Assembly: GCA_900315555.1 (NCBI GenBank)
Contig: OMZN01000115.1
Location: 1-51,471, forward strand
Length of the DNA: 51,471 nt
DNA from: an uncultured Eubacteriales bacterium
GTDB taxonomy: Bacteria > Bacillota > Clostridia > Peptostreptococcales > Anaerovoracaceae
Direction: 5' to 3'
Shown piece by piece: positions 33,549 through 43,921 of this stretch. Below the pieces are notes generated by a model that saw only the letters and a program-made list of their open reading frames with translations, was not told the origin of the DNA and made no database searches. Within the stretch, counting starts at the first letter, position 1. Every line of letters begins with the position of its first letter. The translations under genes and the position numbers were made by a program.

Positions 33549-35462
33549 ATGAGCGCAACGGGCTTGGATATATCCTATCCTAAATATCTCTTCCACCAGG
33601 GAACCAACAGCCACGCCTACGAATGGCTGGGCGTTCACCACACACAGCGGGGACGCGCCAAAAAGACGCTCTTCCGCGTCTGGGCCCCCCGAGCGGCAGC
33701 AGTTTCCCTGGTCGGTGATTTCAACAGCTGGGATCAGGAAGCCACGCCGATGAGCCAGCGGACGGACGACCCCGAGATCTGGGAATGCCTCTGTGACCAC
33801 CTCCCCGACGGCACCCTCTACAAGTTCGCCATCAAAGACCGGAAGGGCAGCACCGTCTTCAAGGCGGATCCCTTTGCGTTCTTCAGCGAGGCGGGTGCTG
33901 TGGAAACCGGCCATATGCGCGCCTCCGTGGTCACTGACATCCAGTTACCCTACCAGTGGAGCGACAGCCGCTGGATGCATCGCCGCGCCAGACTCGACCA
34001 TAGGAAGGAACCTATGAACATCTACGAGGTGCACCTGGGCTCCTGGAAGCGGCAGGAGGATGGCAGCTATCTGACTTACCGGCAGCTGGCCAGGGATCTG
34101 ATTCCCTACGTCAAGAAGATGGGCTATACCCACATCGAGCTGCTTCCCATCACGGAATATCCATACGACGGTTCCTGGGGATACCAGACCACCGGCTACT
34201 TTTCCGTCACCTCGCGCTACGGCTGCCCCGAAGACTTCAAGTTTTTCGTTGATACGGCGCACGCCGCGGAAATCGGTGTCATCATGGACTGGGTGCCGGC
34301 ACACTTTCCCAAGGATCAGCACGGCCTCATCGAATTCGACGGCCAGCCGCTCTATGAATACAGTGACCCTTTCAAGATGGAGCACAAGGGCTGGGGCACC
34401 CGTTCCTTCGATTTCGGCCGCCCCGAAGTCGTCAGCTTTCTGATTTCCAGTGCCACCTTCTTCTGCGACAAGTACCACATCGACGGTATCCGCGTGGATG
34501 CAGTGGCCGCCATGCTGTATTTGGACTACGACCGCAAAGAAGGGGAGTGGCGCCCCAACAAGAACGGCGGCCGGGAGAACCTGGAAGCCATCCGCTTCCT
34601 GCAGGCACTGAACCGCTCTGTCCTCTCGGAGTTCCCCGGCGTCATCATGATCGCCGAGGAGTCAACTGCCTGGCCCATGGTGACCATGCCTCCCGATGAG
34701 GGCGGCCTGGGTTTCAACTTCAAATGGAATATGGGCTGGATGAACGATGTGCTGGAGTATTTCCAGACGGATCCTCTGTTTCGCAGGGGCGTTCACCACA
34801 AGCTGACTTTCTCGATTTCCTATGCCTACAGCGAGAACTATATTCTGCCCATCTCCCACGACGAGGTGGTGCACGGGAAGAAATCCCTGCTGGACAAGAT
34901 GCCCGGCGAATATGAAAAGAAGTTTGCCGGCCTGCGTGCCTTCTTTGTCTATATGATGACCCATCCGGGCAAAAAGCTCCTCTTCATGGGCTCCGAGTTC
35001 GGTCAGTTCATTGAATGGAACGAAAAGCAGGGCCTGGACTGGCTGCTCCTGGACTACGAGATGCACAGAAAGCTCCGCAGCTTTCTGCAGGATCTGAACG
35101 TCTACTATCTGAAGACACCGGCTCTATGGCGCCTTGATACGTCATACGACGGCTTCACCTGGATCAATGCGGACGATATGGACCGCAACACCTATACCTA
35201 CTACCGTTCCGACGGCCAGGGCGGTCTTGCAGTCTGCATCCTGAATCTTTCAGGGCAGGAACTGCGGGATTATCCGGTGGGCGTGCCGGCAGGCACCAGC
35301 TACGTCAAGATGATCGACTCCGACATGCGCCGCTGGGGCGGCAGCGGTCATCACAGAAAAAAGTCATTCCAAGTTATCAGCGGAGCGTGCAGCAGCTTTG
35401 AACAGCACATCGAGATTACGATGGCTCCACTGTCGGCAATTGTGTTAGAAAGGAGAAGCTAA
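33549..35462 (+). CDS. glgB: 1,4-alpha-glucan branching enzyme (GH13)
   Basis: Transfers alpha-1,4 chains to alpha-1,6 positions. 637 residues: N-terminal CBM48-like beta domain (about 25-125, [20 protein letters not shown]), GH13 barrel and C-terminal beta domain. Catalytic set: nucleophile Asp in GIRVDAV, acid/base Glu in IAEEST, transition-state Asp in [18 protein letters not shown] site eight nt before the ATG. First gene of the rightward glycogen operon, 5 nt from glgC. Confidence 0.96.
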   Translation: MSATGLDISYPKYLFHQGTNSHAYEWLGVHHTQRGRAKKTLFRVWAPRAAAVSLVGDFNSWDQEATPMSQRTDDPEIWECLCDHLPDGTLYKFAIKDRKGSTVFKADPFAFFSEAGAVETGHMRASVVTDIQLPYQWSDSRWMHRRARLDHRKEPMNIYEVHLGSWKRQEDGSYLTYRQLARDLIPYVKKMGYTHIELLPITEYPYDGSWGYQTTGYFSVTSRYGCPEDFKFFVDTAHAAEIGVIMDWVPAHFPKDQHGLIEFDGQPLYEYSDPFKMEHKGWGTRSFDFGRPEVVSFLISSATFFCDKYHIDGIRVDAVAAMLYLDYDRKEGEWRPNKNGGRENLEAIRFLQALNRSVLSEFPGVIMIAEESTAWPMVTMPPDEGGLGFNFKWNMGWMNDVLEYFQTDPLFRRGVHHKLTFSISYAYSENYILPISHDEVVHGKKSLLDKMPGEYEKKFAGLRAFFVYMMTHPGKKLLFMGSEFGQFIEWNEKQGLDWLLLDYEMHRKLRSFLQDLNVYYLKTPALWRLDTSYDGFTWINADDMDRNTYTYYRSDGQGGLAVCILNLSGQELRDYPVGVPAGTSYVKMIDSDMRRWGGSGHHRKKSFQVISGACSSFEQHIEITMAPLSAIVLERRS

Positions 35463-35466
35463 AGCA

Positions 35467-36660
35467 ATGGGAGAAAGAAAAGAATGTGTAGCGATGCTCC
35501 TGGCGGGCGGTCAGGGAAGCCGTCTGATTCCCCTGACCAAGCATACTGCCAAGCCAGCGGTTCCTTTCGGAGGCAAGTATACCATCATCGACTTTTCGCT
35601 GTCTAACTGCATCAACTCAGACATCGATACAGTCGGCGTGCTCACCCAGTACCAGCCTCTGGAACTCAATGACTATCTGGGGCGCGGCGGCCCCTGGGAC
35701 ATGAACCTCAAATACGGTGGCCTGCATGTCCTGCCCCCCTATCAGGCAGAGAAGGGCGGCGACTGGTTCAAGGGAACGGCCAATGCCATCTATCAGAACC
35801 TGCGTTTCATCCGCCGCTACAATCCCCGCTACGTCCTGATCCTCTCCGGGGATCACATCTACAAGATGAACTATCGCAAGATGCTGCAGGCGCACATCCA
35901 AAAGGAGGCGGACTGTACCATTGCCGTCATCAACGTCAGCAAGGAAGAGGCCTCGCGGTTCGGCATCATGAACACCGATGACAGCGGCCGGATTACCGAG
36001 TTTGAAGAGAAGCCGGCGCATCCCAAGAGCACCCTTGCCTCCATGGGCGTCTACATCTTCTCCACCGACAAGCTGATCGAGTACCTGACAGAAGATGAAA
36101 ACGACCCCGACTCGGACAACGACTTCGGAAAGAACGTGATTCCCCGCATGCTGGGCGACAAGCAGCGCATGTTTGCCTATACCTTTGACGGCTACTGGCG
36201 GGATGTGGGAACGCTCGCTTCCTTCTGGGCGGCCAACATGGACGTCATCGGCGAAAATCCGGCACTGAATCTCAATGATCCCAGCTGGCGAATCTACTAC
36301 CGCCACGGCTTTTCCCACCCCGAATATGTGGGAACCGGCGCCTTGATCAAGAATTCACTGATCGGCGACGGCGGTGAAATGTACGGCAGTGCAGACCACT
36401 CCGTGGTCTTCAGTGATGTACTGATCAAAGAGAGGGCCCTCGTCAAGGACAGCATCGTCATGGGCGGCTCGGTTATCGGCGAAGGTGCCCGCATTGAACA
36501 CGCCATCATCGCCGAAAATGTCACCATCGGAAAGGATGCCCAGATCGGCGGAGAGAGTGATAACCCGGCGGTTGTCGCCAGCGGTGTCATCATCCCTGCC
36601 GGCACGCAGATCGAACCCGGCGAAATTGTAGACGAAGACAGCCCGAAAGGAGGCCGATGA
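35467..36660 (+). CDS. glgC: Glucose-1-phosphate adenylyltransferase, catalytic subunit
   Basis: Makes ADP-glucose from ATP and glucose-1-P, the committed step of glycogen synthesis. 397 residues: nucleotidyltransferase with the [14 protein letters not shown] signature (about 11-24), [15 protein letters not shown], the [10 protein letters not shown] block and FEEKP, then a left-handed beta helix of hexapeptide repeats (from about 285). Overlaps glgD by ATGA. In Firmicutes GlgC acts with GlgD as a heterotetramer. Confidence 0.97.
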   Translation: MGERKECVAMLLAGGQGSRLIPLTKHTAKPAVPFGGKYTIIDFSLSNCINSDIDTVGVLTQYQPLELNDYLGRGGPWDMNLKYGGLHVLPPYQAEKGGDWFKGTANAIYQNLRFIRRYNPRYVLILSGDHIYKMNYRKMLQAHIQKEADCTIAVINVSKEEASRFGIMNTDDSGRITEFEEKPAHPKSTLASMGVYIFSTDKLIEYLTEDENDPDSDNDFGKNVIPRMLGDKQRMFAYTFDGYWRDVGTLASFWAANMDVIGENPALNLNDPSWRIYYRHGFSHPEYVGTGALIKNSLIGDGGEMYGSADHSVVFSDVLIKERALVKDSIVMGGSVIGEGARIEHAIIAENVTIGKDAQIGGESDNPAVVASGVIIPAGTQIEPGEIVDEDSPKGGR

Positions 36661-37781
36661 ATATGGATGCCGCTGGAATCATACTCTCAGAACCCTACCT
36701 GGGATTGAAAGAACGACTGATCGACAAGAGGACGCTGGCCGCACTCCCCTTTGCTTCCAAGTACAGACTGATCGACTTCAGCCTGTCCAATATGGTGAAT
36801 GCCGGTATCCGCAACGTAGGTCTGATCGAGGAAAAGAAATACAATTCCCTGATGCATCACGTGCGTTCCGGTCAGGAGTGGGATCTTGACAGAAAGCACG
36901 GCGGCCTGACCTACCTGCCGCCCTCAGCTGCGGTCAACAGCACCCATCGGACGAACACCCGGCTGGAAGCGCTGCTGAACAACCGCTCCTTCCTGCGCCA
37001 CACCAGCGAAGACTATATCGTCATGTGCGGCACAGGGTATGTGGGCAACATCAACTTCCAGAATATGCTGGACTTTCATATCGAGAAGAAAGCCGACATT
37101 ACCTACTTCTTCTCCCACAATGCCATCAACAAGCCGGCACTGCGGGATCGTCTCAAAGTCAAAGCAGACGACGACTGGCGGATCATCAGCGTCGACACCT
37201 CCGACAAAGAGGCTCTGTGCGCCGATATGGCCATGGCCACCTGCGTGGTGGGCCGGGACTACCTGCTGGATCTCCTGGATCGTCTGAGCAGGCAGTCGGA
37301 AGCGCGCTCCTATCCGGAGATCATCACCAGCCTGATCCAGACAGAAAAGGTGATGGCTTACACGACTGACGAGATGGTGATCTATCTGGACGACCTGCCG
37401 GCCTACCTGTCCGGCAGCCTGGCACTCCTGCGGCATGATGTGCAGCAGGAACTGTTCCATTCAGAGAACGGCCCCATCATCACCAAGACCAAGGACAGCC
37501 CGGCGACGCGTTACGGAGAAAACGCCGAGGTGGTGAATTCGCTGATCGCTGATGGCTCCACCATCGAGGGTTCGGTGGAAAACTGCATCATCTTCCGCGG
37601 TGCCAGGATCAAGGAGGGCGCTGTGGTCAGGAACAGTGTCATCATGCAGGAGTCCACTGTCGGCGAGGATGCCTTCCTCAACTACGCCGTCCTTGACAAG
37701 CAGGTCATCATCAACGACGGCAGGACACTGTCGGGCTATCTGTCGCACCCGTTCTACTGCGGACGCAACGAGATCATATAG
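36657..37781 (+). CDS. glgD: Glucose-1-phosphate adenylyltransferase, GlgD subunit
   Basis: Regulatory partner of GlgC, 374 residues. It keeps the fold ([14 protein letters not shown]; beta helix from about residue 285) but lacks the GGxGxRL pyrophosphorylase motif at the N-terminus ([17 protein letters not shown] instead), as expected for a non-catalytic or weakly catalytic subunit. Start overlaps the glgC stop, so stoichiometric expression is likely. Confidence 0.95.
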   Translation: MNMDAAGIILSEPYLGLKERLIDKRTLAALPFASKYRLIDFSLSNMVNAGIRNVGLIEEKKYNSLMHHVRSGQEWDLDRKHGGLTYLPPSAAVNSTHRTNTRLEALLNNRSFLRHTSEDYIVMCGTGYVGNINFQNMLDFHIEKKADITYFFSHNAINKPALRDRLKVKADDDWRIISVDTSDKEALCADMAMATCVVGRDYLLDLLDRLSRQSEARSYPEIITSLIQTEKVMAYTTDEMVIYLDDLPAYLSGSLALLRHDVQQELFHSENGPIITKTKDSPATRYGENAEVVNSLIADGSTIEGSVENCIIFRGARIKEGAVVRNSVIMQESTVGEDAFLNYAVLDKQVIINDGRTLSGYLSHPFYCGRNEII

Positions 37782-37794
37782 AGGAGGGCAGCGC

Positions 37795-39666
37795 ATGTTC
37801 GCAGCACAGGCAAAGGTGATCTTTGATTCCCGGGACTCCCGGTTCAAGTCACCCTCGGGCGCGGTCAAAGTAGGCACCGCCATCCATCTGAGCCTCCTTC
37901 TTTCCCGCACCCTGGCCGGCCGCCGCATCTCCCTTGTGATGATCGACGATGCAACGCACGAGACTGCCGACTGGCAGATGGAACCGGGGGAGGAAGACCT
38001 GATCACAGAAGAATACAGTTCCTTCTGCGTGGATATCGTTCCTCCCCACCGGGGGCTTTACTGGTACTATTTTCGCCTGGACAGCGAATCCGGCAGCCAG
38101 GTCTACGGACGCGATCCTGACACCAACCGCGCCATTCCTGCGAATGGGGAGCCGATCAGCTGGCAGCTGACGGTTTACGACAGGGAGTACGCGGTTCCCG
38201 ACTGGATCTACGGCGGTGTCTACTATCACATCTTTGTAGACCGTTTCCGCAAGAGCGGCCAGCCGGTCTACATGCATGGCAAGGTCACCCGCGGTGACTG
38301 GGGCGGTCAGCCGGTCTACCGGCCCGACGAGAACGGCAGGATCCTCAACAACGACTTCTTCGGCGGCAACCTGCAGGGTATCCGTGAAAAGCTTCCCTAC
38401 CTCAGGTCGCTTGGGGTCACCTGTCTCTACCTCAGTCCCATCTGCGAAGCCTACTCCAATCACAAGTACGATACCGGCGACTACCTGCATATCGATCCCA
38501 TGTTCGGCACCGAGGACGACTTTGTTCAGCTGTGCCAGAAGGCAGAGGAATACGGTATTCGCGTGCTCTGCGACGGTGTCTTTTCCCATACCGGTGACGA
38601 CTCGATCTATTTTGACAAATACGGTCACTACGGCGGCAGAGGTGCCTGGAAGAACCCGGACTCGCCCTACCGCAGCTGGTACTATTTCGATGACGAGGAG
38701 CACTATCAATCCTGGTGGGGTATTGATACGCTGCCCAGAATCAACAAGGAAGATCCTTCCTACCAGGCCTTTATCACCGGCGAAGACGGCCCGGTGCGCC
38801 ACTGGCTGCGTGCCGGTGCGGCGGGCTGGCGGCTGGATGTAGCCGACGAACTGCCGGCTGCCTTCCTGCAGAAGCTGGTGCGGGCCGCCAAAGAGGAAAA
38901 ACCGGATGCTTTGATCATCGGTGAAGTCTGGGAGGATGCTTCCAACAAGACCGCCTATGACGAGCGCAAGAACTACTTCGACGGAAGCAAGCTGGATGCA
39001 GTGATGAACTATCCCTTCCGCGAGGGAATCATACGCTTTGTCCGCTATCGCGATCCCTATCCGCTGAAGCGGACGGTAGAATCCATTCTGGAAAACTATC
39101 CTCCCGAGGTGGTGCATGCACTGATGAATCACCTCGGCAACCATGATACCGACAGGATTCTCACCGCTTTGGCCGGCGAAGAGCTGGGACCCGGCGCAAA
39201 CCGCGAGCAGAAGGCCATGCACCATCTGGATGCACGGCAGCGGCGGCGCGGCCTGGCGCTGCTCAAGATCGCCGTCTGCCTGCAGATGACCCTCCCCGGC
39301 GTACCTTGCATCTACTATGGAGACGAGGCGGAAACCGAAGGCTACAACGACCCCTTCAACCGCACCTGTTTTCCCTGGGGCAAGGAAAACGAGGCGCTGC
39401 AGGACTGGTATCGCACCATCATCCGGATCCGCAGGAGCCATGCGGTCTACCGGAACGGAAGCTACCGTACCCTGGCCTGCCGCAACGCCTTCTATGCCTT
39501 TGAACGGCATCAGGGTGAAGAACGGATGATCACCGCCGTCAACCTCGGCGACGAGGAGGAGCTGCTCGCCTACAGCGGGCGCTGGCGTGATGTTCTCACC
39601 GGCCGCACGGAGCGAGACGACATCAGCGTCTTTCCGGGCGAAGTACTCCTGCTGGAAGGCGAATGA
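37795..39666 (+). CDS. GH13 neopullulanase/cyclomaltodextrinase-like alpha-glycosidase
   Basis: 623 residues from ATG 37795, preceded by GAGGAGGG; the frame is open upstream within glgD but that part has no homology. N-terminal CBM34-like beta domain (about 1-125), then the barrel: WYYFRLD and DWIYGGVYYHIFVDRF, nucleophile Asp in GWRLDVADEL, acid/base Glu in IIGEVWEDA, and NHLGNHDTDR. Likely trims maltodextrins or pullulan-like linkages. Signal peptide absent, so cytoplasmic. 13 nt after glgD, in the same operon. Confidence 0.92.
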   Translation: MFAAQAKVIFDSRDSRFKSPSGAVKVGTAIHLSLLLSRTLAGRRISLVMIDDATHETADWQMEPGEEDLITEEYSSFCVDIVPPHRGLYWYYFRLDSESGSQVYGRDPDTNRAIPANGEPISWQLTVYDREYAVPDWIYGGVYYHIFVDRFRKSGQPVYMHGKVTRGDWGGQPVYRPDENGRILNNDFFGGNLQGIREKLPYLRSLGVTCLYLSPICEAYSNHKYDTGDYLHIDPMFGTEDDFVQLCQKAEEYGIRVLCDGVFSHTGDDSIYFDKYGHYGGRGAWKNPDSPYRSWYYFDDEEHYQSWWGIDTLPRINKEDPSYQAFITGEDGPVRHWLRAGAAGWRLDVADELPAAFLQKLVRAAKEEKPDALIIGEVWEDASNKTAYDERKNYFDGSKLDAVMNYPFREGIIRFVRYRDPYPLKRTVESILENYPPEVVHALMNHLGNHDTDRILTALAGEELGPGANREQKAMHHLDARQRRRGLALLKIAVCLQMTLPGVPCIYYGDEAETEGYNDPFNRTCFPWGKENEALQDWYRTIIRIRRSHAVYRNGSYRTLACRNAFYAFERHQGEERMITAVNLGDEEELLAYSGRWRDVLTGRTERDDISVFPGEVLLLEGE

Positions 39667-39790
39667 AGCCCTGCGCCGCCCGCAGAAGCATGCACCGACC
39701 GAGGAAGCATCATTGAGCAGACACCCCCACAGCCATCAATTGGCCATCAATCTGCAGTAAAACAAGATATAGCAAACAAGGAGAAAATCT

Positions 39791-41506
39791 ATGCATTATC
39801 AAGAAGAATATGAAAAATGGCTGGCCTCACCGCTGGTCGATCAGACAGCCAAAGACGAGCTTGCGGCGCTGCGCGGCAGCGAAGAAGAGATCGAAGATCG
39901 CTTTTCCGCCATGCTTGACTTCGGCACTGCCGGCCTGCGCGGTATCATGCGCGCCGGCCTCAACGGCATGAACACCTACACGGTACGCTATGCTACCCAG
40001 GGCCTGGCCAATCTGATCAATCACTGCGGCGAGGATCCCGCACGCGGCGTCACCATCGCCTACGACTCCCGGCATCACAGCGCCGAGTTTGCCAGAGAAG
40101 CAGCCGGCGTTCTGACGGCCAACGGCATCCCGGTGTATCTCTTTGACGAACTGCGGCCCACCCCGGAGCTGTCTTTTGCGCTTCGTGAGACGGGCTCCCT
40201 GGCCGGCATCAATATCACCGCCAGCCACAATCCCAAGGAATACAATGGTTACAAAGTCTACTGGTCCGACGGCGCCCAGCTTCCTCCTGAACATGCCCGG
40301 CAGATTTCCGATCAGATCGCACAGATCGATATCTTTGAAGATGTAAAAATCATGCCCCTTGAAGAAGCGGAGAGTCAGGGTCTGGTCACCATGCTGGGAC
40401 AGGCAATGGACGAAAAGTACATGACGCAGGTGCTCGCACAGTCGGTGGCCGGCGACTACGTGGCCAAGGCAGCCGATGAGCTTTCGATCATCTACTCCCC
40501 CTTCCATGGCAGCGGCTACAAGCTCGTGCCGGAAATTCTCCGGCGGCTGGGCATGAAGCACGTGTTCACCGTCAAGGAACAGATGGTCATCGATGGTGAT
40601 TTCCCCACGGTGGCCAGTCCCAACCCCGAGAACAAGGAAGGTTTTGCGATCGCCATTGAGATGGCAAAGGAAAAAGGCATCGACCTGATGATCGGTACCG
40701 ACCCCGACGGCGACCGGTGCGGCGTTGTGGTCCGCAGCGGCGACGACTTTGTCAGCCTGACCGGCAACCAGGTGGGCATCCTCCTGCTGGATCATCTGAT
40801 CAGTGTGCGCCGTGAAAAGGGTATCCTGGCGCCCAACAGCGCCGTGGTCAAGAGCGTCGTCTCCTCCCCCATGGCCAACAAGATCTGCGAGGTCAACGGC
40901 ATCAAGATGTTCGAAACCCTGACCGGATTCAAATACATCGGCGAAAAGATTAAGGAATTCGAGGCCAGCGGCGACTACACCTTCCTCTTCGGCTTCGAAG
41001 AAAGCTGCGGTTACCTGACCGGCACCTATGCCAGAGACAAGGACGCGGAACTGGCCGCCATGCTCATCGCCGAGATGGCCTGCCGCTACCACACCATGGG
41101 CAAGACCCTCTACCAGGCGTTGCAGGATCTCTATAAAAAGTACGGCTACTATGAAGAAACCGTCTACGCCCATACGGTTAACGGCTTCGACGGTCCCAAA
41201 AAGATTGCGGATTGTATGCGCCGGCTGCGCGAGACGCCCCCCAAGGCACTGGGCCTGCCGGTCGAGGCCGTGCGGGACTACAGTACCGGCATTGTCACCG
41301 CTGCCGACGGCACCATGTCATCGACAGGGCTTCCCGAAAGCAACATGCTGTTCTTTGATCTGGCCGAAGGATGCCGCGCCGTCTTCCGCCCCTCCGGCAC
41401 CGAGCCGAAGCTGAAGTACTACGTGATGACACGCGGCGAAACATCAGAAGAAGCGAAGGCGCGGGAAGAAGCTGTACTTGCTGCGGGCAAAGCACTGCTG
41501 CAGTAG
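39791..41506 (+). CDS. pgm: Phosphoglucomutase / phosphomannomutase (alpha-D-phosphohexomutase)
   Basis: Interconverts glucose-1-P and glucose-6-P, linking glycogen to glycolysis. 571 residues with the four expected domains: FGTAGLRG, the phospho-Ser in ITASHNPKEYNGYK, metal loop GTDPDGDRCG, sugar loop GFEESCGYL, and the phosphate loop FRPSGTEPKLKYY. Closest to PgcA-type Firmicute enzymes. Preceded by CAAGGAG; 124 nt after the GH13 gene, and followed by a terminator. Confidence 0.95.
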   Translation: MHYQEEYEKWLASPLVDQTAKDELAALRGSEEEIEDRFSAMLDFGTAGLRGIMRAGLNGMNTYTVRYATQGLANLINHCGEDPARGVTIAYDSRHHSAEFAREAAGVLTANGIPVYLFDELRPTPELSFALRETGSLAGINITASHNPKEYNGYKVYWSDGAQLPPEHARQISDQIAQIDIFEDVKIMPLEEAESQGLVTMLGQAMDEKYMTQVLAQSVAGDYVAKAADELSIIYSPFHGSGYKLVPEILRRLGMKHVFTVKEQMVIDGDFPTVASPNPENKEGFAIAIEMAKEKGIDLMIGTDPDGDRCGVVVRSGDDFVSLTGNQVGILLLDHLISVRREKGILAPNSAVVKSVVSSPMANKICEVNGIKMFETLTGFKYIGEKIKEFEASGDYTFLFGFEESCGYLTGTYARDKDAELAAMLIAEMACRYHTMGKTLYQALQDLYKKYGYYEETVYAHTVNGFDGPKKIADCMRRLRETPPKALGLPVEAVRDYSTGIVTAADGTMSSTGLPESNMLFFDLAEGCRAVFRPSGTEPKLKYYVMTRGETSEEAKAREEAVLAAGKALLQ

Positions 41507-41610
41507 CGCCCGCTATGGCGGCGGCGAGACGCCCCCGGAAGATGCCGAAAATGCCCTTCAGCGCTTTCGGCACCGTCAGACATTCAAAAAAGACATACAA
41601 AGCCATCTAT

Positions 41611-41637
41611 GCCCGGGCCATGCGGCCCGGGCTATTT
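41611..41637 (+). terminator. Terminator after pgm
   Basis: Perfect 9-bp GC stem GCCCGGGCC/GGCCCGGGC, loop ATGC, followed by TATTTT. Confidence 0.85.
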
Positions 41638-41692
41638 TCATGTCATCAATCAGTTATTTTCATATCATCGTCCGGGCTATTTCCATGTCATC
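41627..41692. repeat. Three degenerate 22-23-bp tandem repeats
   Basis: Three copies of (ccGGGC)TATTTYCATRTCATC in plus-strand reading, at 41627-41647, 41648-41669 and 41670-41692. The right copy is the coding end of the thioesterase gene including its stop; the left copy overlaps the terminator arm. Looks like slippage duplication of the 3' end of the thioesterase gene. Confidence 0.65.
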
Positions 41693-42426
41693 GACATGAT
41701 CCCGAACACGCACGCCGGATCATCCAAAGCAGTAAACTGTGACAGAATTGTGGTTCCCTCCCGCCAGGAAGCGATCCGCACCCGGTCGCCGCGGCGGCAT
41801 TCCTTCTTGTAGGCGACGACCATATCAGAAAGCGTATGGCCGTCATAGAATGCATCACTCAGCGTATCGGTCGCCCAGTCGATGTAGACCGCATTGTTGG
41901 TGTGCCCGTTGGTATCCGTGTCCCGACGGGTCACCATCGTCTCCATGACCGCATCCGGCTCCCTTGCGGGCAGAGCCGGCATAGCATAGTCTTCCTTGGC
42001 CAGAGGAAGCGGTTTCGGGAATATATAAGGATCCAGAAAATCCGCTGAAGGGCGGTTGGGGCGCCGCCTTTCCGTGTCGATGTTGACCCAGATGCTGGAA
42101 GCATAGCAGACTGTCCCGCCCTCTTTGTCCACCACACGAAAGTCACGGTCCGCGCGCACACGCCCGTGCTGATCACACCAGGTACTGATGCGAAGCGATT
42201 CGCCCTCGCCCGGCCAGCGGGACACACGGATATGCCAGTTGGTCAGCATCCATCCCATATGTTCCCGCTCAAAGTAGTCCAGATCGTAACCGATCGCATC
42301 GGAATGCTTCACCGCCAGGCTCTGCAGCGCATCCACCAGACTGGACGGACGCATCGTCCGCTTGCTGTCTACCTGGGCGTAATCCACCTGCACGTCCTGA
42401 TAATAATATGATTCTGTCATCCCCAT
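41677..42426 (-). CDS. Acyl-ACP thioesterase (FatA/FatB-type)
   Basis: 249-residue double-hotdog thioesterase releasing fatty acid from acyl-carrier protein. The N-terminal hotdog has VDSKRTMRPSSLVDALQSLA and the HMGWMLTNWHIRV block; the C-terminal hotdog has DTDTNGHTNNAVYIDW, the conserved Asn/His pair. Start with AAAGGG upstream; MGMTES or, two codons later, MTES. It ends in the repeat described above. Unrelated to glycogen; probably supplies free fatty acids. Confidence 0.9.
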   Translation of the reverse strand: MGMTESYYYQDVQVDYAQVDSKRTMRPSSLVDALQSLAVKHSDAIGYDLDYFEREHMGWMLTNWHIRVSRWPGEGESLRISTWCDQHGRVRADRDFRVVDKEGGTVCYASSIWVNIDTERRRPNRPSADFLDPYIFPKPLPLAKEDYAMPALPAREPDAVMETMVTRRDTDTNGHTNNAVYIDWATDTLSDAFYDGHTLSDMVVAYKKECRRGDRVRIASWREGTTILSQFTALDDPACVFGIMSMTWK

Positions 42427-42482
42427 CGTGTCATGTTCCCTTTCTGCCGCCTCTGCTCAAATACCGGTGCGGCGATCGATGA

Positions 42483-43715
42483 TTAAAGCTTGTTGATGTA
42501 GCCGCGCATCTCCTTCTTGTAAGCCTCCACACCCGGCTGGTTGAACGGATCCACGCCCGAGAGCAGACCGGAAACGGCACACTGCATCTCAAACCAGTAG
42601 ATCAGCTGGCCGGTGGTCGTGGCATCCAGTCTGGGAACCCGGATAGACACAACCGGTGTGCCCGCCGCCACGTGCGCATCGAGCACGCCTTTTTCCGCGC
42701 ATTCATTGATCTGCTGTATGGTCTTGCCGGCAAAGGGCGGCATGGCCGTGTCGGGGATCGCCACATCATCGGCCGGTTCATCCACGGTGAGGAAGGTCTC
42801 AAAGAAGAGCGGAGTGCCCTGCTGCAGGAACTGTCCCATGGAGTGCAGATCCCTGCTGAACATCAGTGAAACCGGGAAGATACCCTTGCCGTCCTTGCCC
42901 TCGCTCTCGCCGAACAGCTGCTTGAGCCATTCGCCGAAATATGCCAGGTAGGGGTCAAAGAACTCGAAGATCTCGGTCTTCTTTCCCTGCCCGCTGAGGA
43001 GCTGGCGCGTAATGGCATAGTCGAGTCCTGTGCCCGCAAAGGTTTCCTGACTGGCCAGTGCCGCCGCCCCGCGAAGCATCGCGCCGATATCGATGCCGGC
43101 CACCGCAATGGGCAGCAGCCCCACCGGCGTCAGCACAGAGTAGCGGCCGCCGATATCCACCGCCAGATCAAAGATGGTGCAGCCCTCCTCGCTCGCCTGA
43201 TCGAACAGGTAATTGGAACGGGTTTCGGTGACTACATAGGTTCTTTTGGCTGTTTCTTCCTTCCCGTACTTCTCCAGCATGATCTCTTTGAAAATCCCAT
43301 AAGCGGACAGGGTCTCGGTGGTGGAACCGGACTTGGAGATGACGCAGATTGCAATTTCTCTGCCCTCGATGGTCTTCATCAGCTCCTTCAGATAGCGTCC
43401 GCTGAAATTGTAGCCGGCAAAGAGCACCTTGGTGCCATCCTCCTCCGGCAGCATATCGATGACGGCCTTGGCACCCATGAAGGAGCCGCCCACGCCCAGC
43501 ACGATGAAATAATCGCACTTGGCACGAATCTCAGCCGCCGTATCGGTCAACGCCTTGATCTTTGCCTCATCGTAACGCAGAGGGTCCTTGACCCATCCCG
43601 TGAAATCAAGCTGGCCGGAGAACAGCTTGGCGAGTGCCTGCTGAGCCTCCCCGCGGCGCGCCTCCACCGCTGCCTGCTCCAAACGACTGTTTTTCAGTTC
43701 GATGTTCAGATTCAT
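42483..43715 (-). CDS. pgi: Glucose-6-phosphate isomerase
   Basis: Interconverts glucose-6-P and fructose-6-P. 410 residues from ATG 43715 (strong GGAGGGGAAGG upstream), about 40 fewer than the usual Firmicute enzyme. Seen: VLGVGGSFMGAKA, the SKSGSTTETL phosphate loop, VDIGGRYSVLTPVGLLPIAVAG with the conserved Arg, ESEGKDGKGIFP with the catalytic-type Glu, and a C-terminal FNQPGVEAYK motif. All active-site blocks are kept; the shortening is elsewhere. Confidence 0.95.
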   Translation of the reverse strand: MNLNIELKNSRLEQAAVEARRGEAQQALAKLFSGQLDFTGWVKDPLRYDEAKIKALTDTAAEIRAKCDYFIVLGVGGSFMGAKAVIDMLPEEDGTKVLFAGYNFSGRYLKELMKTIEGREIAICVISKSGSTTETLSAYGIFKEIMLEKYGKEETAKRTYVVTETRSNYLFDQASEEGCTIFDLAVDIGGRYSVLTPVGLLPIAVAGIDIGAMLRGAAALASQETFAGTGLDYAITRQLLSGQGKKTEIFEFFDPYLAYFGEWLKQLFGESEGKDGKGIFPVSLMFSRDLHSMGQFLQQGTPLFFETFLTVDEPADDVAIPDTAMPPFAGKTIQQINECAEKGVLDAHVAAGTPVVSIRVPRLDATTTGQLIYWFEMQCAVSGLLSGVDPFNQPGVEAYKKEMRGYINKL

Positions 43716-43823
43716 AACCTTCCCCTCCCATGGATGATGCGATGCGTCTGTACATTTCATTTGCTTGCTGTACGCTGTCGCTGCTGACGCAGGATCGATA
43801 CCGCATATGACTATCTTACTAAC

Positions 43824-43852
43824 ATTATATGCCCCTGCGGGGAACGTGTCCA
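43824..43852 (-). promoter_or_regulatory. Promoter of pgi
   Basis: Minus strand TGGACA, 17 nt, TATAAT, about 105 nt before the pgi start; the spacer contains CCCCGCAGGGG. Confidence 0.7.
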
Positions 43853-43921
43853 CGAAATTAGACGCATCGCACCGGCTGTGATACTATGGGAACGAAGTGC
43901 AATACAACGAGGTGTAATACT

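Noticed and set aside
37552..37794. N-terminal extension of the GH13 protein
   Set aside because: It overlaps glgD in another frame, is Ser/Arg-rich, and a clear GAGGAGGG site precedes ATG 37795.
37849..39510. A 553-codon minus-strand frame opposite the GH13 gene
   Set aside because: Shadow of the GH13 coding strand; no start context or domain.
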